Shown: piece after piece, positions 36,004 through 47,406 of the stretch
Layout of the letters: each line of letters begins with the position of its first letter
How positions within the stretch are numbered: position 1 is the stretch's first letter
DNA from: Pseudomonas sp. PSB18
GTDB taxonomy: Bacteria > Pseudomonadota > Gammaproteobacteria > Pseudomonadales > Pseudomonadaceae
Assembly: GCF_014596565.1 (NCBI RefSeq)
Contig: NZ_NOIN01000001.1
Span: 372,001-436,000 of the forward strand
DNA length: 64,000 nt
Direction of reading: 5' to 3'
Program-made: the position numbers and the translations under genes
Notes under the pieces: generated by a model
The model's input: the letters and a program-made list of their open reading frames with translations, nothing else
Told to the model about the DNA's origin: nothing
Databases searched by the model: none

Positions 36004-36135
36004 TGTGGCGAGGGGATTTATCCCCGTTGGGCTGCGTAGCAGCCCTAAACCATGCAAGCCGGTGAATCAGGCAGTTGGGGGCGACTGCGTTGGGGCTGCT
36101 GCGCAGCCCAGCGGGGATAAATCCCCTCGCCACAG
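36004..36135. repeat. GGCGAGGGGAT palindrome, copy 2, long form with nested arms
   Basis: Outer arms GTGGCGAGGGGATTTATCCC and the inverse enclose an inner pair GGGCTGCGTAGCAGCCC and GGGCTGCTGCGCAGCCC. A complex inverted repeat after the operon end, possibly REPIN-like. Confidence 0.85.
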
Positions 36136-36194
36136 GGTTTTGTAACAAACTAGGTGGCATCGAACTTTTCTTGATAAACGGTGCCACCCCTCCC

Positions 36195-37520
36195 ATGAAC
36201 ACCCTCGCCCAACTCCGCGCCGGCCAACTGTCAGGCATCACCCGGTTGGACCTGGCCTGCGGCCTGACGCAGTTTCCCCGGGAAATCTTCGACCTGGCGG
36301 ACTCCCTCGAGATCCTCAATCTCAGCGGCAACCAATTGGAGACCCTGCCCGATGACCTGCATCGGCTGACCCGACTACGGGTACTGTTCTGCTCGGACAA
36401 TCGCTTCACTGAGCTGCCCGAATGCCTGGGCCGTTGTGCCACGTTGACCATGGTCGGTTTCAAGGCCAACCGCATCGAACGTGTACCCGCCGCGGCCCTG
36501 CCGCCGCTGCTGCGCTGGCTGATTCTGACGGACAACCGCATCAGCCAGTTGCCGGATGAACTGGGACAACGCCCACATCTGCAAAAACTGATGCTGGCTG
36601 GCAACCGCTTGCAGCAATTGCCCGCCAGCCTGGCCCAGTGTCACCGACTTGAGCTGCTGCGTATCGCCGCCAATCGGTTGGTTGATCTGCCGCAATGGTT
36701 GTTGGAACTGCCCCGCCTCAGTTGGCTCGCCTACGCCGGTAACCCGCTGGAAACCCAAGCCGAAGACGCCGCGCTGCACAGCACGACACCCATCGACTGG
36801 GCCCAACTGAGCCTGCGACAACAGTTGGGCGAAGGCGCCTCGGGAGTGATCCATCAAGCGTTCTGGCAACCGACAGGCCAACCGGCGCGAAACGTCGCGG
36901 TGAAGATGTACAAGGGCGAGATGACCAGCGACGGCTCGCCCCTGCATGAAATGCATGCCTGCATCACCGCGGGCCGACACCCGAACCTGATTGAAGTGTT
37001 GGGCCAGGTCGCCGGACATCCTGAAGAACAGGCCGGGCTGGTCATGGCGCTGATCGAGCCCAGCTATCGAAACCTGGCCGGGCTGCCGAGCCTGGCCTCC
37101 TGCACACGCGATGTGTATGCCGACACGTTGCGCTTGAGCGCCACCGCAGCCTTGCGTATCGCCCGGGGCATCGCCTCGGTGGCGGCACACCTGCACCATC
37201 AGGGCATCACCCACGGGGATTTGTACGGACACAACATCCTTTACAACGACCAGGGCGAATGCCTGCTGGGGGATTTTGGCGCGGCGTCTTTCCATGCCAC
37301 CGCAGACACTCCGCAGACCCGCGCACTGCAACGCATCGAAGTGAGGGCCTTCGGGATTCTGCTCGGTGAGTTGCTGGCACGGATCGAGCCGAGGGGCGAT
37401 GACGGGCAATTTGCAACGCTGCAGGCGTTGGAGGCGCGTTGCTGTCAGCCGGATGTACTGGCGCGGCCGGGGTTCGAGGAGATTGAGCGGGTATTGGCCG
37501 GCAGCTTGACCACCGGCTGA
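36195..37520 (+). CDS. leucine-rich-repeat protein with C-terminal protein kinase domain
   Basis: ATG 36195 gives 441 residues. Residues about 15-190 are LRRs with a 22-24 residue period (SLEILNLSGNQLETLPDDLH, RLRVLFCSDNRFTELPECLG, LRWLILTDNRISQLPDELG, LQKLMLAGNRLQQLPASLA, LELLRIAANRLVDLP). A kinase domain follows: glycine loop LGEGASGVIHQ (about 213-223), Lys237 in VAVKMY, catalytic HGDLYGHNIL (Asp342, HGD instead of HRD) and DFG (Asp360). Soluble, with no signal peptide. Apparently monocistronic, flanked on both sides by GGCGAGGGGAT palindromes. The substrate is unknown. Confidence 0.9.
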   Translation: MNTLAQLRAGQLSGITRLDLACGLTQFPREIFDLADSLEILNLSGNQLETLPDDLHRLTRLRVLFCSDNRFTELPECLGRCATLTMVGFKANRIERVPAAALPPLLRWLILTDNRISQLPDELGQRPHLQKLMLAGNRLQQLPASLAQCHRLELLRIAANRLVDLPQWLLELPRLSWLAYAGNPLETQAEDAALHSTTPIDWAQLSLRQQLGEGASGVIHQAFWQPTGQPARNVAVKMYKGEMTSDGSPLHEMHACITAGRHPNLIEVLGQVAGHPEEQAGLVMALIEPSYRNLAGLPSLASCTRDVYADTLRLSATAALRIARGIASVAAHLHHQGITHGDLYGHNILYNDQGECLLGDFGAASFHATADTPQTRALQRIEVRAFGILLGELLARIEPRGDDGQFATLQALEARCCQPDVLARPGFEEIERVLAGSLTTG

Positions 37521-37535
37521 TCGAACGCAGCTTGC

Positions 37536-37570
37536 CTTTGTGGCGAGGGATTTATCCCCTCGCCACAAAG
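37536..37570. repeat. GGCGAGGGGAT palindrome, copy 3, probable terminator
   Basis: CTTTGTGGCGAGGGATTTAT and its inverse form a hairpin between the convergent kinase and YebC genes; the left arm has one G fewer. Confidence 0.85.
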
Positions 37571-37595
37571 ACTATTTCGCGCTTAGGGAATCCCC

Positions 37596-38300
37596 TTAAC
37601 CCGCCAACCCGACAAACATATCCTGCACGTCATCGTGGTTGTCGAGGCCTTCAAGGAACGCTTCGACCTCGGCCATCTGCTCGGCGGTCAGGCCGCTGAC
37701 CGGGTTTTTCGGCTGGTAGCCCAGCTTGGCGGACAACACCGTAAAGCCCTGGGCAGGCAGCGCTTTCTGCACCGCATCGAGGTCGGCAGCATCGGTGATG
37801 AACAGCGTCGCACCCTCTTCGCCCGGTTCGAAATCCTGGGCACCGGCCTCGATGGCGGCCATTTCCGGATCGGCGTCAGGGCTGTCCGGAGCGGCTTCGA
37901 TCATGCCGACATGGTTGAAGTCCCAAGCCACCGAACCCGAAGCGCCCAACTGGCCCTTGCGGAACGCGACGCGGATTTCAGCCACGGTACGGTTGATGTT
38001 GTCGGTCACGCATTCAACGATCAACGGCACCTGGTGTGGCGCAAACCCTTCGTAGGTCACACGGTGGTACTGCACGGTTTCGCCGAGCTGGCCCGAACCT
38101 TTCTTGATCGCGCGCTCCAGGGTCTCGCGGGGCATCGAGGCCTTCTTCGCCTGCTCGACCACCAGCCGCAGGTGTGCATTGGTCGCCACATCGGCACCGT
38201 TGCGCGCGGCAATGGTGATTTCCTTCACCAGTTTGCCGAAGATCTTGCCCTTGGCGTTGGCAGCCGCCTCTTTGTGTTTAACCTTCCACTGTGCGCCCAT
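37596..38300 (-). CDS. YebC/PmpR-family transcriptional regulator
   Basis: ATG 38300 follows a GAGTGAG site (GTG at 38303 is one codon earlier); the product is 234 residues. Family signature near the start: [22 protein letters not shown], then [20 protein letters not shown] and [22 protein letters not shown]. The family binds DNA or assists ribosomes at polyproline stretches. Pseudomonads often carry a second YebC-like gene besides the ruvC-linked one; this copy is not next to ruvC, so it is the accessory (YeeN-like) paralogue. Confidence 0.92.
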   Translation of the reverse strand: MGAQWKVKHKEAAANAKGKIFGKLVKEITIAARNGADVATNAHLRLVVEQAKKASMPRETLERAIKKGSGQLGETVQYHRVTYEGFAPHQVPLIVECVTDNINRTVAEIRVAFRKGQLGASGSVAWDFNHVGMIEAAPDSPDADPEMAAIEAGAQDFEPGEEGATLFITDAADLDAVQKALPAQGFTVLSAKLGYQPKNPVSGLTAEQMAEVEAFLEGLDNHDDVQDMFVGLAG

Positions 38301-38519
38301 CACTCACTCTCTTGTCTGACGCGCCAAGACATCTGCCGGCCGGCGCTGTGGCGCAAGTTTATACGGCCTAAACCGGCTGATCGACCAAAAAATGCTCTCC
38401 GGCGAATCGACCTTTTCACAACGTGCTGTAGGCCGTTTCCGAAATAGCGATTCTGGAGCACCGTTTCGCCCCGCGGTTTCGTACCCTCGCGGCTTCTTCT
38501 CTTTCAAGTAAGCACCGCG

Positions 38520-39926
38520 ATGCGCAACGACACGGAAAGCCCCTTCAGCCTGACACTCACGCAAAGCGACTTGCGCCTGCAAGTGCTGCGGTTCAGCGGT
38601 AGGGAGGCCCTCAACCAGCCGTACCGCTTCGACCTCGAACTGATCGGCCTCGCGCCGCCGATCAATCCCGACACGTTGCTCGGGCAACCGGCGTTCCTGC
38701 GCCTGGACGGCGAGTCCGGTGTCCATGGCATCGTCCACAGCGTCAGCCTGAGCGCCCCTGCACCGCACCGTATCGGCTATCGCCTGACCCTGGTTCCCCA
38801 TCTCCAGCGTCTGGAGCAGGGTCCGAGACGACGGGTTTTCCATCAGCTCAGCGTCGTACAGATACTGCAGCGCCTGCTGGAAGACAACGCGCTGCCCGCG
38901 CACAGCTACCGTTTCGAACTGCCCCACGGCCAGTACCCATCCCGCCCGTTCTGTATCCAGTACGAAGAAAGCGACCTGGAGCTGCTGCAGCGGCTATGTG
39001 AGCAAGAAGGCATTCACTATCACTTCGAACACTCCCCTTCCGGCCATGTCCTGGTGTTTGCCGAAGATCCCAAGAGCTTCCCGGCACGGGCGGTCGAGCT
39101 GACACTGCGGACGCAGGCCGATGAGCAACCGGCACTCGAACGGCTGTACCAGCGCCACCACCCGACGGCGTCTGCCCTGCCCATCCACTTCGCCGAGCGG
39201 GCAATGACACCCACCGAAACCAGCGCAGCGAATCATGGGTTCAACGGCACCGATCACGAGGCGATACGGAGCAATCCAGCGTTGGCTCATGCTTATCAGA
39301 TCGGGCACCGGAACCTGGAGCGCCTGCGCTGCCGGCAACGGGAAATCCACGGCCACAGCACTCAACCGGCCCTGCGCAGTGGCCACATCGTGCAGATCGG
39401 CGAGCACCCGGTATCGACGTTCAACGATCAATGGCTGGTCATCGAGGTCCAGCATCGCGGGCGGCAGTTTTCGATCCTGGAAGCGAGTCAGCCGCCCGTG
39501 TCGTCGGCCAGGGACTATCGAAACAGGTTCTCGGCCATCCCATGGTCCACCGTATTCAGGCCTGCCCTCAAGCAACCCAGGCCCAGCATTCCCGGTTACC
39601 ACGTGGCGCATGTCCTTGGCCCTGCCGGGCAGCCGGCGGTGCCGGATGAACGGGGTCAGGTCCGTGTCAGCTTGTGGAGCCCGGATGACGAAGGCATTCC
39701 CCTGCCCCTGTCAAGGTTGAGCCTCCACGACAGCCCGCCCCCGATGGCCGGCAGTGAAGTGCTGGTCAGTTTTCTCGACGGCGATCCCGATCGGCCGGTG
39801 CTGTGCCCGGGCGGTATCGATAGCGGTGGCGGACGCTTCATGGCGCCGTCAAAACCGGCGCCGGGCAATACCGACGTCAGGCTGCTGTTCGACTGGCTTC
39901 TGAACCCTCCCGACACAACGCCCTGA
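38520..39926 (+). CDS. orphan, short VgrG-type T6SS spike protein
   Basis: A 468-residue protein, ATG 38520. N-terminal gp27-like region (LTLTQSDLRLQVLRFSGREA, FHQLSVVQILQRLLED, FCIQYEESDLELLQRLCEQE with GIHYHFEH), then the gp5 OB-fold end (VPDERGQVRVSLW and GSEVLVSFLDGDPDRPVLC). It stops where the beta-helical needle normally begins, so it is shorter than typical VgrG (over 600 residues). No PAAR, adaptor, effector or immunity gene and no T6SS core gene is nearby. It may be a decayed spike or a cap used with another cluster's machinery. Confidence 0.88.
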   Translation: MRNDTESPFSLTLTQSDLRLQVLRFSGREALNQPYRFDLELIGLAPPINPDTLLGQPAFLRLDGESGVHGIVHSVSLSAPAPHRIGYRLTLVPHLQRLEQGPRRRVFHQLSVVQILQRLLEDNALPAHSYRFELPHGQYPSRPFCIQYEESDLELLQRLCEQEGIHYHFEHSPSGHVLVFAEDPKSFPARAVELTLRTQADEQPALERLYQRHHPTASALPIHFAERAMTPTETSAANHGFNGTDHEAIRSNPALAHAYQIGHRNLERLRCRQREIHGHSTQPALRSGHIVQIGEHPVSTFNDQWLVIEVQHRGRQFSILEASQPPVSSARDYRNRFSAIPWSTVFRPALKQPRPSIPGYHVAHVLGPAGQPAVPDERGQVRVSLWSPDDEGIPLPLSRLSLHDSPPPMAGSEVLVSFLDGDPDRPVLCPGGIDSGGGRFMAPSKPAPGNTDVRLLFDWLLNPPDTTP

Positions 39927-40093
39927 CGCCTCACCGAATACCGCGATGGGCGGCCTGGCTGCCCAGCGGCCGGAAACCGGGGCCGTACGGACAAAAGCTG
40001 ATCTGACTCATGCAAACCCAGCGAAACGGGCTTAAAGTAACATCACAACGCCGCTCGAGACGGCGCTTTACCCTGATGTCTGGAGATACCCGC

Positions 40094-40642
40094 ATGCCCT
40101 GGAAAAATTCCGAGAACCGCTACAGTACCGTCACGATCACCTTGCACTGGTTGATGCTGGTGCTGCTGGCCGTGGTTTATGCCTGCATAGAATTTCGCGG
40201 GATATTCCCCAAGGGCAGCGGCGGTCGAACCCTGATCAAGGAAGCGCATTTCATGCTCGGCCTGACGGTGTTCCTGCTGGTCTGGCTACGCCTGTTCGCC
40301 CGCAGCGTGGGCAAGGCACCGGCCATCTTTCCGGCTTCGCCTGTCTGGCAGACCTTCCTTGCGCGCCTGATGCACTGGGCGCTGTACCTGTTCATGATCG
40401 CCATGCCGCTGCTGGGCTGGCTGATCACCAGCGCCGAAGGGCATCAAGTGATGTTCTACGGTTTCGATCTGCCGCTGCTGATCGATCAGGACAAGAACTT
40501 CGCCAAACGGCTGGAAGGCTGGCATGTGCTGGGCGGCACCATCGGCTACTGGTTGATCGGCCTGCATGCCCTGGCGGGGCTGTATCACCACTACATCGTG
40601 CGCGATAACACGCTGCTGCGGATGATGCCAAAGCGCGGCTGA
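40094..40642 (+). CDS. cytochrome b561 (CybB-type)
   Basis: ATG 40094 with GGAGA upstream gives 182 residues; ATG 40076 is six codons upstream. Four helices are visible (TLHWLMLVLLAVVYACIEF, AHFMLGLTVFLLVWLRLF, LMHWALYLFMIAMPLLGWLI, GYWLIGLHALAGLYHHYI) with the expected haem His residues. A b-type cytochrome of the inner membrane that oxidises quinol. It ends six bases before the convergent PLP enzyme gene. It is a second b561 in the window, not linked to a peroxidase. Confidence 0.9.
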   Translation: MPWKNSENRYSTVTITLHWLMLVLLAVVYACIEFRGIFPKGSGGRTLIKEAHFMLGLTVFLLVWLRLFARSVGKAPAIFPASPVWQTFLARLMHWALYLFMIAMPLLGWLITSAEGHQVMFYGFDLPLLIDQDKNFAKRLEGWHVLGGTIGYWLIGLHALAGLYHHYIVRDNTLLRMMPKRG

Positions 40643-40648
40643 CGGCGC

Positions 40649-41557
40649 TTACTCAAATCCCCGGCGGCCTTGCAAGCCGCCGGTGTGGACGAAGATCAAG
40701 CGCGTGCCTTGGGCAAACCGGCCAGCCTCGACGTGCGCCTTGAGCATCATCAGCGCCTTACCGGTGTAGAGCGGCTCCAGTTCGATTGCACCCGTGGCGT
40801 CGATGAAGGCGCTCAGTGGCCCGTCGACCCGGGCGAAACCGCCACGACTGCCGTCGAGCAATTCATAACGCGGATCGGCAATGCCCGCCTCGCGCATGAT
40901 GCTTTCGACCTGCTGCGCCACGCCGTGGTCCTCGGGCACCGCGAGCACACCATGAACCGGATGCGCTCCCGCTTCGGCCAACACCAGTCCCGCCAATGAT
41001 GTTCCGGTGCCGCAAGCCAACCACCAGCCGTGATAGCCCGTCCACCCCAATGCCACCAGTTGTTCACGGGCGCTGGTCACCCAGGCCTTGCAGCCCTGCG
41101 CGCCCGGCAAGCCTGACCCGCCTTCGGGCACCGGGTGCAGATGGGGGTAGCGCGCCTGCCAGGACGCCCAGAAATCCGCGGCATGCCGCTCCCGGTATCC
41201 GCCGTACCCCAACCAGTGCAAATCCATGCCAAATGCTTGCAGGTCGAGCACCGTCGGTGTTTCCCGGGGATGCCCACGCAGCAGCCCGACCGTCGGAAAG
41301 CCAAAGCGTTTGCCGGCAGCGGCCAGTGCATGCAGGTGGTTGGAATAGGCCCCGCCCAGGCTCATGATCCCCTCGGCGCCGGCCTCGTGTGCGGCGCGCA
41401 CATGGTGAACCAGCTTGAACCACTTGTTGCCGCTGATCAGGGTATCGATCCGGTCCAGGCGCAACACCGCCACTTCGACACCGGCGCGGGTGAGCCAATC
41501 CAGATGAAGGGGTTCAAGTGTGGGGTTGGGGTGCCAATCAAGGGCAGAAAGAAGCAT
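40649..41557 (-). CDS. ACC deaminase/D-cysteine desulfhydrase-family PLP enzyme
   Basis: A 302-residue fold-type II PLP protein. The Lys of SGNKWFKLVHHV binds PLP; SLGGAYSNHLHALAAAGKRF and LACGTGTSLAGLVLAEAG are cofactor-phosphate loops; the C-terminal VHTGGLQGRRGF is typical of AcdS/DcyD-like proteins. Residues that separate true ACC deaminase from D-cysteine desulfhydrase cannot be judged confidently by eye, and the short N-terminus and WFKL variant favour a DcyD-like or uncharacterised branch. A single-gene unit. Confidence 0.85.
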   Translation of the reverse strand: MLLSALDWHPNPTLEPLHLDWLTRAGVEVAVLRLDRIDTLISGNKWFKLVHHVRAAHEAGAEGIMSLGGAYSNHLHALAAAGKRFGFPTVGLLRGHPRETPTVLDLQAFGMDLHWLGYGGYRERHAADFWASWQARYPHLHPVPEGGSGLPGAQGCKAWVTSAREQLVALGWTGYHGWWLACGTGTSLAGLVLAEAGAHPVHGVLAVPEDHGVAQQVESIMREAGIADPRYELLDGSRGGFARVDGPLSAFIDATGAIELEPLYTGKALMMLKAHVEAGRFAQGTRLIFVHTGGLQGRRGFE

Positions 41558-41640
41558 TGCGAGCAGGCCTGGCGCACAGAGGCCCGCATTCTAACAGGCG
41601 GTCACGGATGGCCGCAGATTCAGCATCCACCACATTCCCC

Positions 41641-41730
41641 TGTGGGAGCGAGCCTGCTCGCGATGACGGCGGCACCTCCAACATTTCTGTCGACTGGACC
41701 ACCGCTATCGCGAGCAGGCTCGCTCCCACA
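41641..41730. repeat. REPIN, copy 6
   Basis: TGTGGGAGCGAGCCTGCTCG and its inverse flank a spacer, between the PLP enzyme start and the fadH 3' end. Confidence 0.9.
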
Positions 41731-41746
41731 GGGGATCTGCGCCCCC

Positions 41747-44071
<2,325 letters not shown>

Positions 44072-44121
44072 TTACCGTACCCTGCCCCGTAAGAACTGCA
44101 CACGGCCGCTGATTGCTCTCC

Positions 44122-45252
44122 ATGCGTAAACTTCTGTATCTGCTGTTTTCACTGGCCCTGATCGCCGCCCTGATGAGCTATGCACTGTGGACGGCGGATC
44201 GTCCGACGGGGCATTACCTCTCGGACCTGCGCATCGACCTGGCGGTCGACCAGGGCGTTCCTGCCGATCGAGGCAACTTGCTGGGCATCCAGCCCGAGCT
44301 GTTCCCAACCGACTATCAGAGCCCCGGGCAGTTGCGCCGCAAACTGGCGGCCTACCTGGAGACCGCTCGCGACCTGGGTCTGCTCAGCGATAAGACCATC
44401 GTGGTCCTGCCCGAGCACATTGGCACCTGGTTGATGATCAGCGGAGAAAAGGACGAGCTGTATCAGGCCGGTACATTGAAGGAAGCCATGAACTGGCTGG
44501 CGATCAGCAACCCACTGGCGTTCATCCGTGGATTGATCAGGGCCCAAGGCGACAACCGCCTGGAGGACGCGTACCTGCGCATGAAAGCCAATACCATGGC
44601 TCATGATTACCAGGCCATGTTCGGCGGGCTGGCCCGGGAGTTTGGCGTGACCCTGGTAGCCGGCTCCATCATATTGCCCGAGCCCAGCGTCAGCGAAGGT
44701 GAACTGAAGATCGGCCGCGGCGCGCTGTATAACAGCAGCCTGGTGTTTGGCAGGGACGGTCGACCGCTCGGGCAGCCCCAGCGTCAACAGCATCCTGTGT
44801 TCGAGCAACGGGATGTGCTGGAGGCCGACCGCCAGGACGCCCTCCGCGTCGTCGATACCCCCGCCGGGCGCCTGGGCGTGCTGATCGGCAGCGACAGTTG
44901 GTATCCGCGCTATTATCGACAACTCAACGATCAGGGCGCACAACTGATCGCGGTGCCCGCCTTCATCAGCGGGCGCGACACCTGGGACAAACCCTGGAAC
45001 GGCTATAAAGGCCTGTCCACACCGAGCGAGGTGAGCCTCAAGCCCGGTGAGATGAGCGAAGGCCAGGCCTGGCATCGCCTGACGCTGACCAGCCAGTTGC
45101 CCATCAGCCAGGCCAAGGGCGGTGTCAGCGTGTTTCTACGCGGCCAGTTCTGGGACAACGGCAATGCCGGCCAGAGCTTCATCAGCCACGATGGCCAGCA
45201 TTTCCCCGATGGCGAAGCCCGTGGCGCCCGCCTGCTGAACCTGTGGCTGTGA
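44122..45252 (+). CDS. nitrilase-superfamily protein, membrane-anchored, missing catalytic Lys and Cys
   Basis: ATG 44122 gives 376 residues. An N-terminal membrane helix (LLYLLFSLALIAALMSYALW) anchors a periplasmic nitrilase-fold domain. The Glu of the triad is present (VVLPEHIG, Glu98). The usual Cys motif G-x-x-I-C-x-D reads GVLIGSD, with Gly256 (codon GGC at 44887) for Cys, and the Lys loop after YNSSLVFGRDG reads QRQQHP. It therefore looks catalytically dead or differently active. Two bases after its stop begins an AraC regulator, suggesting co-transcription and a sensory or scaffold role (inference). Confidence 0.78.
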   Translation: MRKLLYLLFSLALIAALMSYALWTADRPTGHYLSDLRIDLAVDQGVPADRGNLLGIQPELFPTDYQSPGQLRRKLAAYLETARDLGLLSDKTIVVLPEHIGTWLMISGEKDELYQAGTLKEAMNWLAISNPLAFIRGLIRAQGDNRLEDAYLRMKANTMAHDYQAMFGGLAREFGVTLVAGSIILPEPSVSEGELKIGRGALYNSSLVFGRDGRPLGQPQRQQHPVFEQRDVLEADRQDALRVVDTPAGRLGVLIGSDSWYPRYYRQLNDQGAQLIAVPAFISGRDTWDKPWNGYKGLSTPSEVSLKPGEMSEGQAWHRLTLTSQLPISQAKGGVSVFLRGQFWDNGNAGQSFISHDGQHFPDGEARGARLLNLWL

Positions 45253-45254
45253 GC

Positions 45255-46292
45255 ATGAAACCGATGCGCCTGGGCGACCTGTCCGTGGGCTTCGTCCACA
45301 GCCTGGCCGATGCGGTAGCCAGCCATGGCCTGGATCCCCTGCCCCTGCTCGAACAATACGGCCTCGACGCCGCACGCCTGGCCGAGCCCGGGGCCCGATT
45401 ATCGATTCCACGCTATATGCGCCTCGGTCACGCTGCGATCCAGCAGACCCAGGATACGGCCCTGGGCCTGCGCATGGGCCGCCTCAGCCGGTTGAGCCAG
45501 GCCGGCCTCGCTGGGGTCACCGCGGCCCAGGCTCCGACGGTACGCGAAGCGGCACGCTGCTTGATCCGCTTCGAGCCGTTGTATGGCTCCAACTATCGTG
45601 GCCAATCGAGTTTTCACGAGGACGCCCGGGGCGCCTGGCTGCGGTTCTATTCCATCAGCCCCTATAACGCCTATAACCGCTTCGTCGTGGACTCGATCGT
45701 TGCCGGCTGGCTCCAACAGTTGTCCAGCGTAAGTGGCACCCCGTTACGAGCCGAACGCATCGAGATCGAGTTCGAGGCACCGGTGTACCTGGACGCCTAC
45801 CGTACGCTCGGCGATTGTCCGATCCTGTTCGGCGCCGACCAGAACCAGGTGCGCCTGGGCCTGGAAGACCTTGCCCGGCGCAACCCGCAGCATTGCCCCA
45901 GCACCTGGCGGCACCTGGTTCAACTGTGTGAACGGGAACTGGAACAACTCACCCGTACCCGCAGCCTGCGCGAACGCATCATTCAACTGCTTGGGCCGTT
46001 ACTCAATGGTGGACGGGAACCCGACCTGGAAGAAGTGGCGGCGCGCCTGAAGCTGCCGACCTGGACACTGCGCCGGAAACTGGCAGAGGAAGGCACGCAA
46101 TTTCGCGCGATCCTCAATGACACGCGCCGCGACTTGGCCATGACCTACATTCGAGATACCGAACTGGCGTTCGGCGAAATTGCCTACTTGCTGGGCTTCG
46201 CCTCAGCCGAGGCATTCCAGCGCGCTTTCAAACGCTGGAATGGCCAGACGCCGGGAGAGTTTCGCCGCAGCCAGAAGGCCAATAGAGCTTAA
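45255..46292 (+). CDS. AraC-family transcriptional regulator with Arabinose_bd-type N-domain
   Basis: ATG 45255 gives 345 residues. The N-terminal half (LGDLSVGFVHSLADAVASHG, DPLPLLEQYGLDAARL, LGLRMGRLSRLSQAGLAG) matches the arabinose-binding-like domain of OruR/ArgR-type AraC regulators. The C-terminal HTH pair occupies residues about 255-340 (LEEVAARLKLPTWTLRRKLA, then GEIAYLLGFASAEAFQRAFKRW). Coupled to the nitrilase-like gene, which might present or bind its ligand. No target is evident nearby. Confidence 0.9.
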   Translation: MKPMRLGDLSVGFVHSLADAVASHGLDPLPLLEQYGLDAARLAEPGARLSIPRYMRLGHAAIQQTQDTALGLRMGRLSRLSQAGLAGVTAAQAPTVREAARCLIRFEPLYGSNYRGQSSFHEDARGAWLRFYSISPYNAYNRFVVDSIVAGWLQQLSSVSGTPLRAERIEIEFEAPVYLDAYRTLGDCPILFGADQNQVRLGLEDLARRNPQHCPSTWRHLVQLCERELEQLTRTRSLRERIIQLLGPLLNGGREPDLEEVAARLKLPTWTLRRKLAEEGTQFRAILNDTRRDLAMTYIRDTELAFGEIAYLLGFASAEAFQRAFKRWNGQTPGEFRRSQKANRA

Positions 46293-46328
46293 AGCGCTCA
46301 GCTTGATGCCAATAACCTGCAGCGGCTG

Positions 46329-46415
46329 TCACAACTCCGTCGCATCCTCGGCAGGCTCCAGCGGATCCAGCTCGTAAGCCTGATATTCCAGCAGCTCTTC
46401 CTGATAATCATCCAT
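46329..46415 (-). CDS. 28-residue acidic small protein
   Basis: An ORF too short for usual gene calling. ATG 46415 has GGAAGGA six bases upstream. The product starts MDDYQEELLEYQAYELD and is rich in Glu, Asp, Leu and Tyr with no signal peptide; it ends at a TGA at 46329. Base composition and wobble positions look codon-like. It lies in the gap between the AraC and lipoprotein genes, which otherwise holds only AT-rich promoter sequence (46416-46584). Function is unknown; conservation in other pseudomonads would confirm it. Confidence 0.6.
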   Translation of the reverse strand: MDDYQEELLEYQAYELDPLEPAEDATEL

Positions 46416-46584
46416 TTTGAATCCTTCCCATATCGTTGAACCGACGCCTGATGGCCTTGGTGTCAGAATAAAGCTGCTTTATGAACAAAACATGAAGCAA
46501 AGGCTTCATGTTTTAAACGTAGCACAGCGATGGGAAATCAACCTATGGAGGTGTGACAAGGCATGACATCCTTGCCACGGATTC

Positions 46585-47406
46585 TCAGGATGAAGGCAGC
46601 GGCTGGATTGCCTCGGTCGGCGGAGGCAAATCACTGGGTGGCGGTGGCTTGATCTCTTCCAGCGTCGATTCCGGACCTACGTATGGCGCGGGCTCGCTGG
46701 GCGCAATCGGCGCAGGCTCCGCTGGCGGTGCGACGGGCTCCGATGCTGCCGGCGTCGCTTCGACGGGGGCCGGCGCAGCAGGCGGCGCAGTAGGCGCCAA
46801 CGCAGCCGGTTCGGCCTTGGGCTCCGGAACCCCCAGCTCAGTATTCGGCTTTTCGGTAGCTGGCACGCCTTTCTTCGCTTCTGCAGGCAGGAACATCTCC
46901 ACAAGGGCAAAGAAACGCTCGTAGAACTTGGCCGCCGACACGGTTTCGCTGGCCACCTTGACCATCGAATCATCCGACGAACCGATCGGCATCGACACAG
47001 ACCCCAACACACCCACGCCCAGGCTGGCGGAGTTGTTGACCTTCTTCAGCGCATACTGGTCCTGCAACGCGTTGGCAAACATGGTCGCATGATGTCCGGC
47101 ACCACCGTCTTCGGCACAGACCAGATTGAAGCTGATCTCCATGTGGGTATCGCCGGTCTGCTGGAAACTCTTGTGACCACTGACCAGTTTCGGGTCGCTG
47201 CTGGTAATGATGTAGCCCTGGCTGAGCAAGGCCCGGCGCCCGGCTTCGCAGGTCACCGCGTCGCTCACCGGATAAGTGCGGGAGAACGTACCGGAATCAT
47301 CGAAGTTTTCATGCTCATAAATAGCGGCTTTCTTCGACGAGCAGCCGGCTGCGGCGACCAGCATCAGTGCCAGTCCGACGGTGCGCATGTGAAATGATCT
47401 GAACAT
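46585..47406 (-). CDS. DUF2242-family lipoprotein
   Basis: ATG 47406 has AGGA seven bases upstream, giving 273 residues. Signal peptide with lipobox LVAAAGC (lipid-modified Cys about residue 22). Residues about 30-180 form the DUF2242-type domain (CEAGRRALLSQGYIITSSDP, THMEISFNLVCAEDG). The last 80-90 residues are low-complexity Pro/Ala/Glu (PAEPAPIAPSEPAPYVGPES), probably spanning the cell envelope. Function is unknown. Confidence 0.85.
   Translation of the reverse strand: MFRSFHMRTVGLALMLVAAAGCSSKKAAIYEHENFDDSGTFSRTYPVSDAVTCEAGRRALLSQGYIITSSDPKLVSGHKSFQQTGDTHMEISFNLVCAEDGGAGHHATMFANALQDQYALKKVNNSASLGVGVLGSVSMPIGSSDDSMVKVASETVSAAKFYERFFALVEMFLPAEAKKGVPATEKPNTELGVPEPKAEPAALAPTAPPAAPAPVEATPAASEPVAPPAEPAPIAPSEPAPYVGPESTLEEIKPPPPSDLPPPTEAIQPLPSS

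Noticed and set aside
36004..36135. CRISPR-like repeat
   Set aside because: Only one inverted unit without regular direct repeats or spacers; it is a nested palindrome.
38520..40090. T6SS effector/immunity pair downstream of vgrG
   Set aside because: After the vgrG stop there is only a short gap and a cytochrome b561 gene; no effector-like ORF.
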